Shown here piece by piece: positions 43,828 to 52,279 of a stretch of 64,000 nt of DNA; the stretch's first letter is position 1; every line of letters begins with the position of its first letter. Source of the DNA: JAOPZW01 sp036555665 (GTDB taxonomy: Bacteria; Actinomycetota; Thermoleophilia; Solirubrobacterales; Solirubrobacteraceae); the NCBI GenBank assembly GCA_036555665.1, contig DATBKW010000373.1, positions 3,421 to 67,420 on the forward strand, written 5' to 3'. The translations under genes were made by a program, and so were the position numbers. Under the pieces are notes generated by a model. It made no database searches. It saw only the letters and a program-made list of their open reading frames with translations, and was not told the DNA's origin.

Positions 43828-44967
43828 ATGCCCAGTCGCGACGAGATCCTCAAGGCGCTCGAGGCGGTCATCGATCCCGAGCTTCGCCGCTCGATCGTCG
43901 AGCTCGAGATGGTGCGATCCATCGACACCGCGGACGGCCTCGTGCGGGTCACGGTGTCGCTGACGACGCCGGGCTGCCCGATTCGCAGCCACTTCGAGAC
44001 CGCGGTGCGCAAGGCCGTCGGCGAGCTGTCCGGCGTCCAGCGCGTCGAGGTCGCCTTCGACGTCCTCTCCGACCAGGAGAAGGCGGGGCTGCAGCAGAAG
44101 CTCGGCCGCCCCGGCGGGCTGCCCGAGGGCGCGCTGGCGCAGGTCAGCAACGTCGTTTGCATCGGTTCGGGCAAGGGCGGCGTCGGCAAATCGACGATCA
44201 CCGCCAACATCGCCGCCGCCATGGCCGCCGAGGGCAAGCGGGTCGGCGTGCTCGATGCCGACGTGTGGGGCTACTCGATCCCGCGCATGTTCGGCGTCTC
44301 CGGGCGCCCGCCGGTATCGCCCGAGCGCAAGATCGTCCCGCTCGAAGCCCACGGCGTGAAGGTGATGTCGATCGGCTTCTTCGTCGAGGAGGACAGTGCG
44401 GTCGTGTGGCGCGGGCCCATGCTCCACAAGGCGCTGACGCAGTTCCTCGAGGACGTCGACTGGGGCGCCTTGGACTTCCTGCTCGTCGACCTGCCGCCGG
44501 GCACCGGCGACGTCTCGATGACGCTCGCCCAGCTCCTGCCGCAGGCGAAGTTCCTCATCGTGACCACGCCGCAGCCGGTCGCCCAGAAGGTCGCGCGGCG
44601 CGCGGCCGAGATGGCGCACAAGGTCGATCTGGAGATCGGCGGGGTGGTCGAGAACATGGCTGCCTTCGTCACGCCCGGCGGCGACCGCTACACGCTGTTC
44701 GGCGAGGGCGGTGGCCAGGCGCTGGCCGACGAGCTCGACGTGCCGCTGCTCGGCAAGGTCCCCCTGACCATGCCGCTGCGCGAGCAGTCCGACGCCGGCG
44801 AGCCGCTGGTCTTCACCGATCCCGACGATCCGGCCGCCCAGGCGATCCGCCACGCGGCGCGCGGGCTGGTCGCGATGTTCCCGGTCGAGCTGCCGATCCT
44901 GCAGACGGCCGCGCCCGCGCAGGAGGCGCCGGCGCCGAAGGGGATGTCGCTGCCGATGGCGGGCTGA
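43828..44967 (+). CDS. Mrp/NBP35 family Fe-S carrier ATPase
   Basis: The 379-residue protein joins an N-terminal MIP18/DUF59 domain (about 1-85, PSRDEILKALEAVIDPEL) to a P-loop Mrp ATPase. Motifs are CIGSGKGGVGKSTI (deviant Walker A), DADVWGYSIPRMFG, DFLLVDLPPGTGDVSMT and VTTPQPVAQ. Mrp proteins assemble or deliver 4Fe-4S clusters to apoproteins. The usual CxxC of NBP35/ApbC after the DLPPGTGD block is not seen (VVENMAAFVTPGGD in its place), so cluster binding may be lost. ATG 43828 starts the DUF59 domain. Confidence 0.9.
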   Translation: MPSRDEILKALEAVIDPELRRSIVELEMVRSIDTADGLVRVTVSLTTPGCPIRSHFETAVRKAVGELSGVQRVEVAFDVLSDQEKAGLQQKLGRPGGLPEGALAQVSNVVCIGSGKGGVGKSTITANIAAAMAAEGKRVGVLDADVWGYSIPRMFGVSGRPPVSPERKIVPLEAHGVKVMSIGFFVEEDSAVVWRGPMLHKALTQFLEDVDWGALDFLLVDLPPGTGDVSMTLAQLLPQAKFLIVTTPQPVAQKVARRAAEMAHKVDLEIGGVVENMAAFVTPGGDRYTLFGEGGGQALADELDVPLLGKVPLTMPLREQSDAGEPLVFTDPDDPAAQAIRHAARGLVAMFPVELPILQTAAPAQEAPAPKGMSLPMAG

Positions 44968-44979
44968 GCGGCCGCCGCT

Positions 44980-46650
44980 TCAGGCCGTCGCCGGACCCGT
45001 GCCGCTGCGCAGCAGGCTGCCGCGGCCGGTCGGCCACGGCAGGCAGTTCGTGCCCGAGCGCGGGACGCGGTAGACGTCGAGCCCGTGGTCGAAGGTCGAG
45101 AGAACGATTTCCAGGCGCCCGTCGCCGCCGAGATCGGCGATCGAAGGCGCGGCCGGGACGCCGATCCCGTTGCCGTCGTTGCCCTGATGGCGAAGGCGGA
45201 TGTCGTAGAGCCGCTTGCCGGCGGCGGAGAGCACCACGAGACGGCCCGAGCGCCGGGTCGCTCCGTACGTCCCGAAGACGAGCTCGGACGTGCCGTCGCG
45301 GTTGAGGTCGGCGGCCACCACCTCCGAAGCAAACGTTTTCTTGGCGCCGCGGGCGTAGTCGTAGCGCCATAGGCGCCTGCCGGTCGGCCCCACCGCGTAG
45401 ACGTAGCCGTCGGGAACGGGCGCGACGATCTCGGGGCGGCGGTCGCCGGCGATGTCGACGACCGTCGGCGCGGGGATGCCGCTCGGCGGGTAATAGTCGC
45501 TCGCACCGCGCACCGCCGGCTTGCGGCTGCGCGGCAAGGTCGTAAAGCCCTTGTGCCTGCGGGCCGAGCGCACGCCGCCGTTCTGCGCGCCGTCGAGCGC
45601 CATGAACGCGTAGGCCTGCGTCTCGTAGGGCTCCTTCATCTCCACGTTGGGCAGCCCGATCACCTCGTTGTGCCCGTCTTGGTCGAGGTCGGCGAGCGAC
45701 GGCGGCGATGCGGTCCACTGCAGCCACGCGGTCTTGCGCACGTCGGGCCACGGACCGGTGTGGCGGTGGTACTGGTCGTTCTCGACCTTCGGGCTCAGCC
45801 AGCGGATGAACTGCCCCCACCCCAGGCGCGCGCCGACGTGGCCGCTCTCGCGGTTCGTGTACCACGGCGAGGCGAGGACGGAAGTGCCGTCGTCGTTGAA
45901 GACGTTGATCTGGTGGTTGTCGAAGGTGACGACGATCTCCAGCTGCGGATCGTCGTCGAGGTTGCCGATCCCGACGTTCTCGCCGTAGGCGCCGTAGCCG
46001 TGGTTGCCGACGCCGTTGAAGCCGGCGTCGGAGGCGTTGTAGCGAGGCCATGCGCCCGGTGGCCCGTACGGCCTCCCGGAGGCATCGAAGACGAAGACCT
46101 GCGAGCCGGTCGACGACGTGTTCGTCGTGGTCACCACCACCTCGAGGCGGCCGTCGCCGTTGAGGTCGGCTGCCGCCATGCCGCGCGCCTCGGGGCACTG
46201 GCCACCACTGCACGTCGACGCCGGCCAGCCCGCCTTGAGCGCCAGGCGGCCACCGACGAGGTCGTAGGCCGCGACCGTGCCGTCGTTGCCGCCGACGACG
46301 ATCTCGGGGACCTTGTCGCCGTCGAGGTCCGCCACCACGCCGGGCGCGTAGACCCGTCCCTTGGTGGCGGTGCCCTTGCCGAGCTGATGCCCGGCGGCGT
46401 CGAAGACGAAGGTCGAGTAGTCGGGCGCGACGATCTCGAGCTTGCCGTCGCCGTTGAGGTCGGCCAGCCCGGGCGACGAGAACCATCCGGTCTCGCCGGT
46501 CGGGATGTTGCGGACGAAGCGCGGCTTGGCGACCTTGGCCTTGGCCTTGGTGCGCACGCATGCGGTGGCGGCGGCGTCGGAGGCGGGCGCGGCCGCGCCG
46601 CAGCTCAGCACGAACGCCGCGAGCGCGACGAGGGGCAGGCGCCGGCGCAT
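44980..46650 (-). CDS. exported FG-GAP/VCBS repeat protein, probable lipoprotein
   Basis: The 556-residue product has a signal peptide with a lipobox-like VLSC near residue 17. The rest consists of about six to eight FG-GAP repeats with the calcium-binding pattern DLNGDGKLEIVAPD, DLDGDKVPEIVVGG, DLNGDGRLEVVVTT, NLDDDPQLEIVVTF, DLDQDGHNEVIGLP, DLNRDGTSELVFGT and DLGGDGRLEIVLST. This forms an integrin-alpha-like beta-propeller outside the cell, probably for binding or adhesion. No catalytic site is visible. It is convergent with the Mrp gene. Confidence 0.87.
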   Translation of the reverse strand: MRRRLPLVALAAFVLSCGAAAPASDAAATACVRTKAKAKVAKPRFVRNIPTGETGWFSSPGLADLNGDGKLEIVAPDYSTFVFDAAGHQLGKGTATKGRVYAPGVVADLDGDKVPEIVVGGNDGTVAAYDLVGGRLALKAGWPASTCSGGQCPEARGMAAADLNGDGRLEVVVTTTNTSSTGSQVFVFDASGRPYGPPGAWPRYNASDAGFNGVGNHGYGAYGENVGIGNLDDDPQLEIVVTFDNHQINVFNDDGTSVLASPWYTNRESGHVGARLGWGQFIRWLSPKVENDQYHRHTGPWPDVRKTAWLQWTASPPSLADLDQDGHNEVIGLPNVEMKEPYETQAYAFMALDGAQNGGVRSARRHKGFTTLPRSRKPAVRGASDYYPPSGIPAPTVVDIAGDRRPEIVAPVPDGYVYAVGPTGRRLWRYDYARGAKKTFASEVVAADLNRDGTSELVFGTYGATRRSGRLVVLSAAGKRLYDIRLRHQGNDGNGIGVPAAPSIADLGGDGRLEIVLSTFDHGLDVYRVPRSGTNCLPWPTGRGSLLRSGTGPATA

Positions 46651-46665
46651 GGCCGGGCACCCTAC

Positions 46666-47631
46666 TCACCCCATCAACGCGTCGCCCAGCGCGGTGCGCA
46701 CGTAGAGGACCGAGCGGCCGTCACGGCGGCCGCTGACGAGCCCCGCGTCGCGCAGCGCCGTGAGGTGGTGCGACGCGTTTCCCGGACTGAGCGACAGGCG
46801 CTCGGCGAGTTCGGTCGTCGACCGCGGCGCGCCGAGGTCGGCGAGCACCGCCGCGCGCGTGGGACCCATCAGGCGAGCGAGGCCGTTGGGCGCCGGCGCA
46901 GCCTCGTCCCACAGCGTCGCGATGCCGCGCGCCGGATAGATCACCGTCGGCTGCCACGGCGCGCGGTCGATGACGTGGGGCCGCGTCGCCGCGAAGGCCG
47001 ATGGCATCAGCACGAGGCCCCGGCCGCCGAGCTCGATCGTCGCCTCGTGGACGGGGACGCGGACGGTGAGGCGATTGTCCTGCCAGGAGATCTCGTCGGC
47101 GATGTCGGCGAACAGCGCCGCGGGCCCGCCGGTCGCCAGTCGGCGCGCGCGGTAGGCGATGTCGGCATCGAGAAAGGCGTGTATGCGCGGCCACACCGGC
47201 TCGACGGCTCGCGCCCAGTAGGCCTCGAGCACATCCGCGAGCCGGCGCACCTCGCGGCGCGGGTGCTCCAGCCACGGCGCGGCGATCTCGGCGCCGCGCC
47301 GGTGCTGCGAGCCGAACAGCGTCATCTCCGACCGGATCTCCGCGATCGGCGTCGCGCGCAGGGCCGCGAGGTCGTCCTCGATGCTGCCCAGCGGTCCCGC
47401 GGGCGGCGGCGTGATGAAGTCCGGCCCGTAGCCGCGCGGCGGGGTCAGCGCGACGGCTCGATCCAGCGCGAGCCCGTCCAGCCGCCCGCTCAGCGAGCGC
47501 AGCCAGGGCAGGTGCAGCGCCGCGTGCGACCGGTCGCGCAGCGCGACGAGCGAGCGCTCCAGCTCCCACATCGGCGAGATCGCGAAGCGGGTGCTGGCGA
47601 GATCCTCGACCTCGAAGACGAACCGGACCAC
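46666..47631 (-). CDS. ArsR-type winged-helix regulator with long N-terminal domain
   Basis: The 321-residue protein has a C-terminal ArsR winged HTH (about 240-321): PTRAAVLADLGAPRSTTELAERLSLSPGNASHHLTALRDAGLVSGRRDGRSVLYVRT. The N-terminal 230 residues form the large ligand-type domain (FVFEVEDLASTRFAISPMWEL onwards) seen in actinobacterial ArsR-like proteins annotated DUF5937. It lacks the ArsR metal motif ELCVCDL, so it is not a metal sensor of that class. It is the likely regulator of the VOC/flavoprotein pair next to it. Confidence 0.85.
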   Translation of the reverse strand: MVRFVFEVEDLASTRFAISPMWELERSLVALRDRSHAALHLPWLRSLSGRLDGLALDRAVALTPPRGYGPDFITPPPAGPLGSIEDDLAALRATPIAEIRSEMTLFGSQHRRGAEIAAPWLEHPRREVRRLADVLEAYWARAVEPVWPRIHAFLDADIAYRARRLATGGPAALFADIADEISWQDNRLTVRVPVHEATIELGGRGLVLMPSAFAATRPHVIDRAPWQPTVIYPARGIATLWDEAAPAPNGLARLMGPTRAAVLADLGAPRSTTELAERLSLSPGNASHHLTALRDAGLVSGRRDGRSVLYVRTALGDALMG

Positions 47632-47691
47632 CGGCGGAACCTAGGGCCTCGGCACCGTGACCGGAAGCAGCGACCTCGGCACCATGAACCC

Positions 47692-48039
47692 CTACGCCCG
47701 CGGCACCATGACCTCGAGGACGGTGCCGTCGAGGTCGGGGAAGTAGATCGAGTCGCTTTCGCGATGGCGTTCGGGCTGGTAGGCGATCCCGAGGCGATCG
47801 AGCCGCGCGGCGACGCGCCGCTGGCCGGCGTGGTCGGTGGCCAGCGCGACATGGCGCAGGCCGGGTGCGCGCTCGGCGAAGAGGCCCAGGCGCGCGCCGA
47901 CGGGGCCGAGGAAGACCGGCTCCTCCGGCACGGCGTGGCGCGCGTGGGCGCGCAGGCCGAGGACCTCCTCGTACCAGGCGATCGAGGCCTGGCGGTCGTG
48001 GACGTCGAGGGACACGTGGTCGATGCGGATCAGTTGCAT
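47692..48039 (-). CDS. VOC (glyoxalase/bleomycin-resistance fold) family protein
   Basis: The 115-residue protein has one vicinal-oxygen-chelate module with IDHVSLDVHDRQASIAWYEEVLGL (metal His10-type position), LRHVALATDH and FPDLDGTVLEVMV (metal-ligand E near the C-terminus). It may be a dioxygenase, isomerase or resistance protein; the substrate is not evident. ATG 48039 is preferred to GTG 48057. It is divergent from the flavoprotein gene with the perfect palindrome at 48077-48096 in the 94-base gap. Confidence 0.8.
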   Translation of the reverse strand: MQLIRIDHVSLDVHDRQASIAWYEEVLGLRAHARHAVPEEPVFLGPVGARLGLFAERAPGLRHVALATDHAGQRRVAARLDRLGIAYQPERHRESDSIYFPDLDGTVLEVMVPRA

Positions 48040-48076
48040 GGCCGGAGCGTCGGGCACGGCGCCCGTCCGCGCGATG

Positions 48077-48096
48077 GATTTGATTCACATCAAATC
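48077..48096. promoter_or_regulatory. 20-bp palindromic operator candidate
   Basis: GATTTGAT-TCAC-ATCAAATC is a perfect 8-base dyad with a 4-base spacer, AT-rich in a GC-rich genome, and midway between divergent VOC and flavoprotein genes. Shape and content suit a TetR/ArsR-type operator. The adjacent ArsR-like regulator is the obvious candidate binder, by inference. Confidence 0.55.
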
Positions 48097-48133
48097 GTTC
48101 GTCAGGGTCGCGGGGCGCCGGGACGCTGGCGCC

Positions 48134-49495
48134 ATGACCAACACCGCATCGCTCACCACCGGCGCCGGCCATGTCGTCGCGCCCGCCATCTCGCTGCCCG
48201 GCTCCCCGAACTACGACACGGACCGCGCCGCGTGGAACCTCACCGCCGATCAGCGGCCGGCCGCCGTCTGCGTGGCCACCAGCGTGGCGCACGTGCAGGC
48301 CGCCATCGCCTATGCCCGCGTGCGCGGCCTGCGCGTCGCCGCGCAGGCCACGGGCCATTTCGCCCACGGCCTGCCGCCGCTGCACCGCACGCTGCTGCTC
48401 AAGCTCGCGCTGCACCGCGAGCAGGCCATCGCGGTCGACCCCGTCGCGCGCACGGCCCGCGTCCCCGCGGGCGCGCGCTGGATCGACGTCGTCGGCGCCG
48501 TCGCGCCGCACGGCCTCGCCGCGATGCACGGCTCGGCGCCGACCGTCGGCGTGATGGGCTACCTGGTCGGCGGCGGCCTGTCGTTCTACGGGCGCGCGCA
48601 CGGCCTGGCCGCCAACCACGTGCGGGCCTTCGAGGTCGTCGCGCCCGACGGCCGCGCGCTGCGCGCCGACGCCGACGAGAACCCGGAGCTGTTCTGGGCG
48701 CTGCGCGGCGGCGGGGGCGGCTACGCATTGATCACCGCGGTCGAGATCGAGCTCCTGCCCTACGCGCAGGTCACGGGCGGCGCGCTGTTCTTCGCGGCGG
48801 ACCGCGCGCCGGCGCTTCTGCGGGCATGGCGCGACTGGACGCGCACCGCGCCCGAGACGATGACGACGACCTTCCGCGTCCTGCAGTTGCCGCCGCTGCC
48901 GCATGTGCCGGAGCCGCTGCGCGGCGTCGCGACCGTCTGCGTCGACGGCGTGTCGCTCGACCCGGAGGTCGCGGCCGACCTCGACCGGCGCCTGCGCGCG
49001 CAGGCGCAGCCGATCCTCGGCGGCTTCGGTCCGATGCCCAGCGCCGCGGTCGCACACCTCCACGGCGATCCCGAGGAGCCGGTGCCGGCCATCACCGACG
49101 GCATTCTGCTCGAAGACCTCGGCGACGACGCCATGGCCGCGTTCCTGCGGGTCGCCGGGCCGGGCTCGCCGCTGCTCGCGGCCGAACTGCGCCACCTGGG
49201 CGGGGCGCTCGCCGACGAGCCGGCCGACGCCGGCGCCCGCGCCCGGCTCGAGGGCGAGTTCCTCCTGCTCGGCGTCGGCATGCCCGGGCCCGCCGGCCTC
49301 ACGCCGGTCGAGGCGCACTTCGACCACCTGTTCGAGGCGATGCGCCCGGCCGCGACCGGTACCCGCTTCGCGAGCGTCGCCCAGCGCTGGACCTCGATGC
49401 GCACCTGCGTGCCCGACGCTGCGCTGCAGCGCCTCGCGCGCCTGCGGGCCGAGCTCGATCCCGACGACCTGCTCGTCGCGCCCCAGCTCCCGTGA
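48134..49495 (+). CDS. FAD-linked (PCMH-type) oxidoreductase
   Basis: The 453-residue protein has a PCMH FAD-binding domain (about 40-215: VCVATSVAHVQAAIAYARVRGLRVAAQATGHFAHG, VPAGARWIDVV, MHGSAPTVGVMGYLVGGGLSFYGRAHGLAANHV) and the C-terminal berberine-bridge-enzyme-like segment (RLRAELDPDDLLVAP). The histidine in TGH is the usual covalent FAD attachment point. The second cysteinyl FAD link of bicovalent enzymes is not seen. Members oxidise sugars, alcohols or alkaloids; the substrate is unknown. It is under the divergent promoter region holding the palindrome. Confidence 0.87.
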   Translation: MTNTASLTTGAGHVVAPAISLPGSPNYDTDRAAWNLTADQRPAAVCVATSVAHVQAAIAYARVRGLRVAAQATGHFAHGLPPLHRTLLLKLALHREQAIAVDPVARTARVPAGARWIDVVGAVAPHGLAAMHGSAPTVGVMGYLVGGGLSFYGRAHGLAANHVRAFEVVAPDGRALRADADENPELFWALRGGGGGYALITAVEIELLPYAQVTGGALFFAADRAPALLRAWRDWTRTAPETMTTTFRVLQLPPLPHVPEPLRGVATVCVDGVSLDPEVAADLDRRLRAQAQPILGGFGPMPSAAVAHLHGDPEEPVPAITDGILLEDLGDDAMAAFLRVAGPGSPLLAAELRHLGGALADEPADAGARARLEGEFLLLGVGMPGPAGLTPVEAHFDHLFEAMRPAATGTRFASVAQRWTSMRTCVPDAALQRLARLRAELDPDDLLVAPQLP

Positions 49496-49564
49496 CCGGA
49501 CTCCGACCGGCAGCGCTGACGGGCTGAACACTTTCGAATGCAGCGGTGATGCGAGGCCGGCGGC

Positions 49565-50569
49565 GTGCTACACCGCGCCATCGCGGCTCTCGTACATACG
49601 ACGGCCTCGCGTCAAATCCGCCGGTGGCCGGCCGATCAGCGGGCGGTGGCCAGCCGCCGCACCGTCACCATCACGCTCGCCGTCGCGCTCTTCGGCGCGG
49701 CCCTGAGTCCCCTGGGCGCGTCCGCCGACGCGGCGCCGGCGATCGCGCCCCACGCGCGCGCCGGCGGCCTCGTGCGCTTCAGCGTCCCGGTCGTCGGTGC
49801 ACGCACGTGCGTCGTGCGAGCGGCCGGTCGCCGGCGGACCGCGAACGTTGCCGGCGCCGCCAGTGTCAAGGTCAGCTTTCGCGTCGCCCGTCGTGCCCAC
49901 GCCGGCACGTGGCTGCTTTCGATCGCCTGCGCGCCGTATACGTCGCAGCGCGTCGTGCTGACGGTCACCGGCGCCGCGCGCGCGCAGGCGCCGAGCGGGA
50001 GGCTCGTGGCCGGCCCGATCCGCATCGCGGTGGTGAAGCCCCCGCCCTCCGCGCGGCCACCGCGCACGCCGCCTGTTCCGACGCCCGCGGCCGCGCCGGC
50101 CGTCGCTGCGCCCATGTCGGAGGCCGATGCCCTGGCCCGCGCCCAGGCGGACTGGGTGACCTACGGCCCCGGGTACATCGCGGTGTTCCGCAACGGCCAG
50201 TGCACGGACTGGGCCGCGCAGAAGCGCCCCGACATCGTCGAGCGGGCCACCGTCCGGCTGTGGGCCGACCACTACATGGGCCTGCCCGACCCGGGCGTGA
50301 GCTGGAACGGCGGCTTCTGGGACGACATGGCGCGTGCCGCGCGGATGCCGGTCGGCACGATTCCGAAGGCGGGCGCGATCGTCACGTTCGACCCGGGCAC
50401 CATGGGGGCCGGCCCGGTCACCGGGCATGTCGCCTACGTCGAGAGCGTCGACGACCACGCCGGCACGTTCACCGTCTCCGAGATGAACGCGCCGGTGCCG
50501 TGGGTCGTCTCCCACCGCACGATCGCGAAGAGCGCGATCGCGCAGGGCGGCATCACCTTCGTCTATTAG
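49565..50569 (+). CDS. secreted CHAP-domain peptidoglycan hydrolase-like protein
   Basis: The 334-residue product has an N-terminal membrane/signal segment (about 34-54, ITLAVALFGAALSPLGASADA), an Ig-like module, a proline-rich linker (PPPSARPPRTPPVPTP) and a C-terminal CHAP domain (about 190-334). CHAP catalytic residues are visible: Cys in FRNGQCTDWAAQ and His in VTGHVAYVESV. It probably cleaves cell-wall peptides. GTG 49565 gives a 33-residue N-terminal extension before the signal; GTG 49646 is a reasonable alternative start. Confidence 0.82.
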   Translation: MLHRAIAALVHTTASRQIRRWPADQRAVASRRTVTITLAVALFGAALSPLGASADAAPAIAPHARAGGLVRFSVPVVGARTCVVRAAGRRRTANVAGAASVKVSFRVARRAHAGTWLLSIACAPYTSQRVVLTVTGAARAQAPSGRLVAGPIRIAVVKPPPSARPPRTPPVPTPAAAPAVAAPMSEADALARAQADWVTYGPGYIAVFRNGQCTDWAAQKRPDIVERATVRLWADHYMGLPDPGVSWNGGFWDDMARAARMPVGTIPKAGAIVTFDPGTMGAGPVTGHVAYVESVDDHAGTFTVSEMNAPVPWVVSHRTIAKSAIAQGGITFVY

Positions 50570-50590
50570 CCGGGTCGGCCGCGGGCCGGT

Positions 50591-51502
50591 TCAGACCTTC
50601 CTGACGATCACACCGCCTTCCTCGAAGTCCGCGACCGTGTCGTTGACCCGCAGGCCGTCGACCGCGCCCTGGAAGTCCAGGCCTGGATCCCTGCCCTTGC
50701 CGATCATCAGCGTGAAGATGCTCGCTGGGTCCCCGCCGTCGTCGAGCTTCGCCTTGATGGCGTCGAAGGTGCACCGGGCTGCCTGCGTGCACCCGGTGGC
50801 CGTACCGGCTGCACCGGTGAGCCACCAGAATCCACTCGACGTGTCGGTGGCGTCGACCGTCGTCCACGCGGATGGGTTGGTGTTGTTAGGAACGAACGTG
50901 AGCGTCGAGAACGTGGTCGGGTTCGTCTCGAGGCGCGGGTTGATCTCGAACTGGATGACGGGCATGTTCGGGTTGCCGCGCGAGTTGTTCTCGCCGGTCG
51001 TGTAGACGGAGAAGCCGACCTTGTCGAGGTTCTCCACCAGCCCATTGCCGGAGACGCCGTAGGCGATCCTCTCGTTGGACGGGACGAGCAGATTCAGGCT
51101 CCCCGTTCCGTAGGGCGGGTGGCTGTCCCCCGAAACCGGGCCCGACCGCAGCTGCGCCACGGGCGCGCCGATCGTGTTGCGGTTGATGATCCCGAAGTTG
51201 CCGCTCGACAGCTCCGGCGTCGAGCCACCCGGGGTCCCGGGTGCGCCCGGAGCGCCGGGTGCCCCAGGTGCGCCGGGCGCACCGGCCGGCCCTTGCGCGC
51301 CGCCCTGGTTGATGCGGTTCTGCGCACCGGTGGTCAACCGGTTCAGCGAGATCACCCCTCTGCGGATGTCCCGGTTCTGGATCGTCCCGTCCTTGATGTT
51401 CCTGCTCGTGAAGACCTGTTGGGCCGCGCCGAAGGCGGTTCCGCCGAGGAGCGAGCCGAGCAGCAACAGCAGGAGAACGTTCAGCGTCCGCGTCGGGCGC
51501 AT
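50591..51502 (-). CDS. secreted protein with short collagen-like repeat
   Basis: The 303-residue product has a signal peptide (LNVLLLLLLGSLLGGTAFGA), a conserved stretch SRNIKDGTIQNRDIRRG frequent in actinobacterial exported proteins, and then about eight Gly-X-Y triplets (GPAGAPGAPGAPG, residues about 71-92). The C-terminal 200 residues form a beta-rich domain with one disulphide candidate (TGCTQAARCTF). The triplet run could trimerise as a short collagen stem. Function unknown. It is convergent with the CHAP gene (22-base gap). Confidence 0.75.
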   Translation of the reverse strand: MRPTRTLNVLLLLLLGSLLGGTAFGAAQQVFTSRNIKDGTIQNRDIRRGVISLNRLTTGAQNRINQGGAQGPAGAPGAPGAPGAPGAPGTPGGSTPELSSGNFGIINRNTIGAPVAQLRSGPVSGDSHPPYGTGSLNLLVPSNERIAYGVSGNGLVENLDKVGFSVYTTGENNSRGNPNMPVIQFEINPRLETNPTTFSTLTFVPNNTNPSAWTTVDATDTSSGFWWLTGAAGTATGCTQAARCTFDAIKAKLDDGGDPASIFTLMIGKGRDPGLDFQGAVDGLRVNDTVADFEEGGVIVRKV

Positions 51503-51608
51503 ACGAACCTCCCTTGAAGTTTGCCGCGGGCGCGAGCGAAGGCCCTGACCACCCAGCCCACACCCACGAGTGGTCGGGGTACATCCTCCGGGCTCGCCGG
51601 GCGAGTGC

Positions 51609-51631
51609 GCATCACCCGCGGAGGGTGATGC
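51609..51631 (-). terminator. hairpin downstream of the ferredoxin gene
   Basis: GCATCACCC (51609-51617) pairs perfectly with GGGTGATGC (51623-51631) over five bases. It lies 31 bases after the ferredoxin stop in the 159-base gap before the collagen-like gene. There is no U-tract, so it may act as a Rho-independent-like stem or an RNA-stabilising end. Confidence 0.4.
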
Positions 51632-51661
51632 TGCGGGGCGATCAGGTGCGGCGCTGGACCG

Positions 51662-51928
51662 CTACGAGCTGCTCGCGTAGTAGTCCGCGTTGATCTGGGT
51701 GTACTTCTGCCACTCCTCCGGGAGCTGGTCCTCGGCGAAGCACGCGTCCACCGGACAGGCCTCGACGCAGGCGTCGCAGTCGATGCACTCCTCGGGGTCG
51801 ATGTGGAGCATCTCGACGTTGTCGTAGTCGGGCTCGTCCGGGGTCGGGTGGATGCAGTCCACCGGGCAGACCTCGACGCAGGAGTTGTCCTTGGTGCCGA
51901 TGCACGGCTCGGCGATCACGTAGGTCAT
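51662..51928 (-). CDS. fdxA: seven-iron-type ferredoxin
   Basis: The 88-residue protein carries two cluster motifs: PCIGTKDNSCVEVCPVDCI (C9, C17, C21) and CIDCDACVEACPVDAC (C48, C51, C54, C58). Spacing fits 3Fe-4S plus 4Fe-4S ferredoxins of actinobacteria, which serve as low-potential electron carriers to P450s and oxidoreductases. Length and the acidic tail (EDQLPEEWQKYTQINADYY) match. ATG 51928 overlaps the upstream gene stop by four bases. Confidence 0.93.
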   Translation of the reverse strand: MTYVIAEPCIGTKDNSCVEVCPVDCIHPTPDEPDYDNVEMLHIDPEECIDCDACVEACPVDACFAEDQLPEEWQKYTQINADYYASSS

Positions 51929-52233
51929 GGTGCGGTCTCGAACATTGTCTCGACGATCGCCGCGGCCTCGGGCGGGGCGACGACGTCGAGGATGACGCGC
52001 CCGCCGTCGCGCGCGACGGTCAGGGTCAGGAAGGGACAGCAGTCGCGCTCGGCGGCCACCAGCTCGTCGAGCTCAGCGGCGAGGCGGGGCGCGGACCGGA
52101 AGGCGAGGCGCCGGCCTCCTGCGATGGGGCCGGCGTCGACGAGGCTGTCGTCGAGCAGGCTGCGCCAGCGCGCTGCGCGGTCGGCGGCCGCCGCAGCGGT
52201 GAGCGAGCACACCACGGGGACGGAATCGGTCAT
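51925..52233 (-). CDS. small Cys-Cys protein cotranscribed with ferredoxin
   Basis: The 102-residue protein contains VCSLT at its start and ERDCCPFLTLTV near residue 70, the pattern of a small actinobacterial family often found beside MerR regulators of metal or redox stress. No enzyme motif is known. ATG 52233 lies immediately behind the -10 element of a MerR-type promoter, suggesting a leaderless mRNA. It overlaps fdxA by four bases. The CC pair may bind metal or react with oxidants, an inference from composition. Confidence 0.65.
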   Translation of the reverse strand: MTDSVPVVCSLTAAAAADRAARWRSLLDDSLVDAGPIAGGRRLAFRSAPRLAAELDELVAAERDCCPFLTLTVARDGGRVILDVVAPPEAAAIVETMFETAP

Positions 52234-52239
52234 GGTGCT

Positions 52240-52270
52240 AGCGTCGACCTTCAAGTCGGCTGGAAGTCAA
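52240..52270 (-). promoter_or_regulatory. MerR-type promoter with 19-bp spacer and operator
   Basis: On the minus strand, TTGACT (complement of 52265-52270) and GACGCT (complement of 52240-52245) are separated by 19 bases, the over-long spacer typical of MerR-controlled promoters. Within it lies an 18-base dyad CTTCAAGTCGGCTGGAAG (52249-52266) with seven of nine pairs. The divergent MerR gene starts 10 bases beyond, so binding there would also affect its own transcription. Confidence 0.6.
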
Positions 52271-52279
52271 GGGGACGTC

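Noticed and set aside
47640..47700. Near-direct repeat of CCTCGGCACC before the VOC gene stop
   Set aside because: Short, GC-rich and in a 60-base spacer; no clear regulatory meaning.
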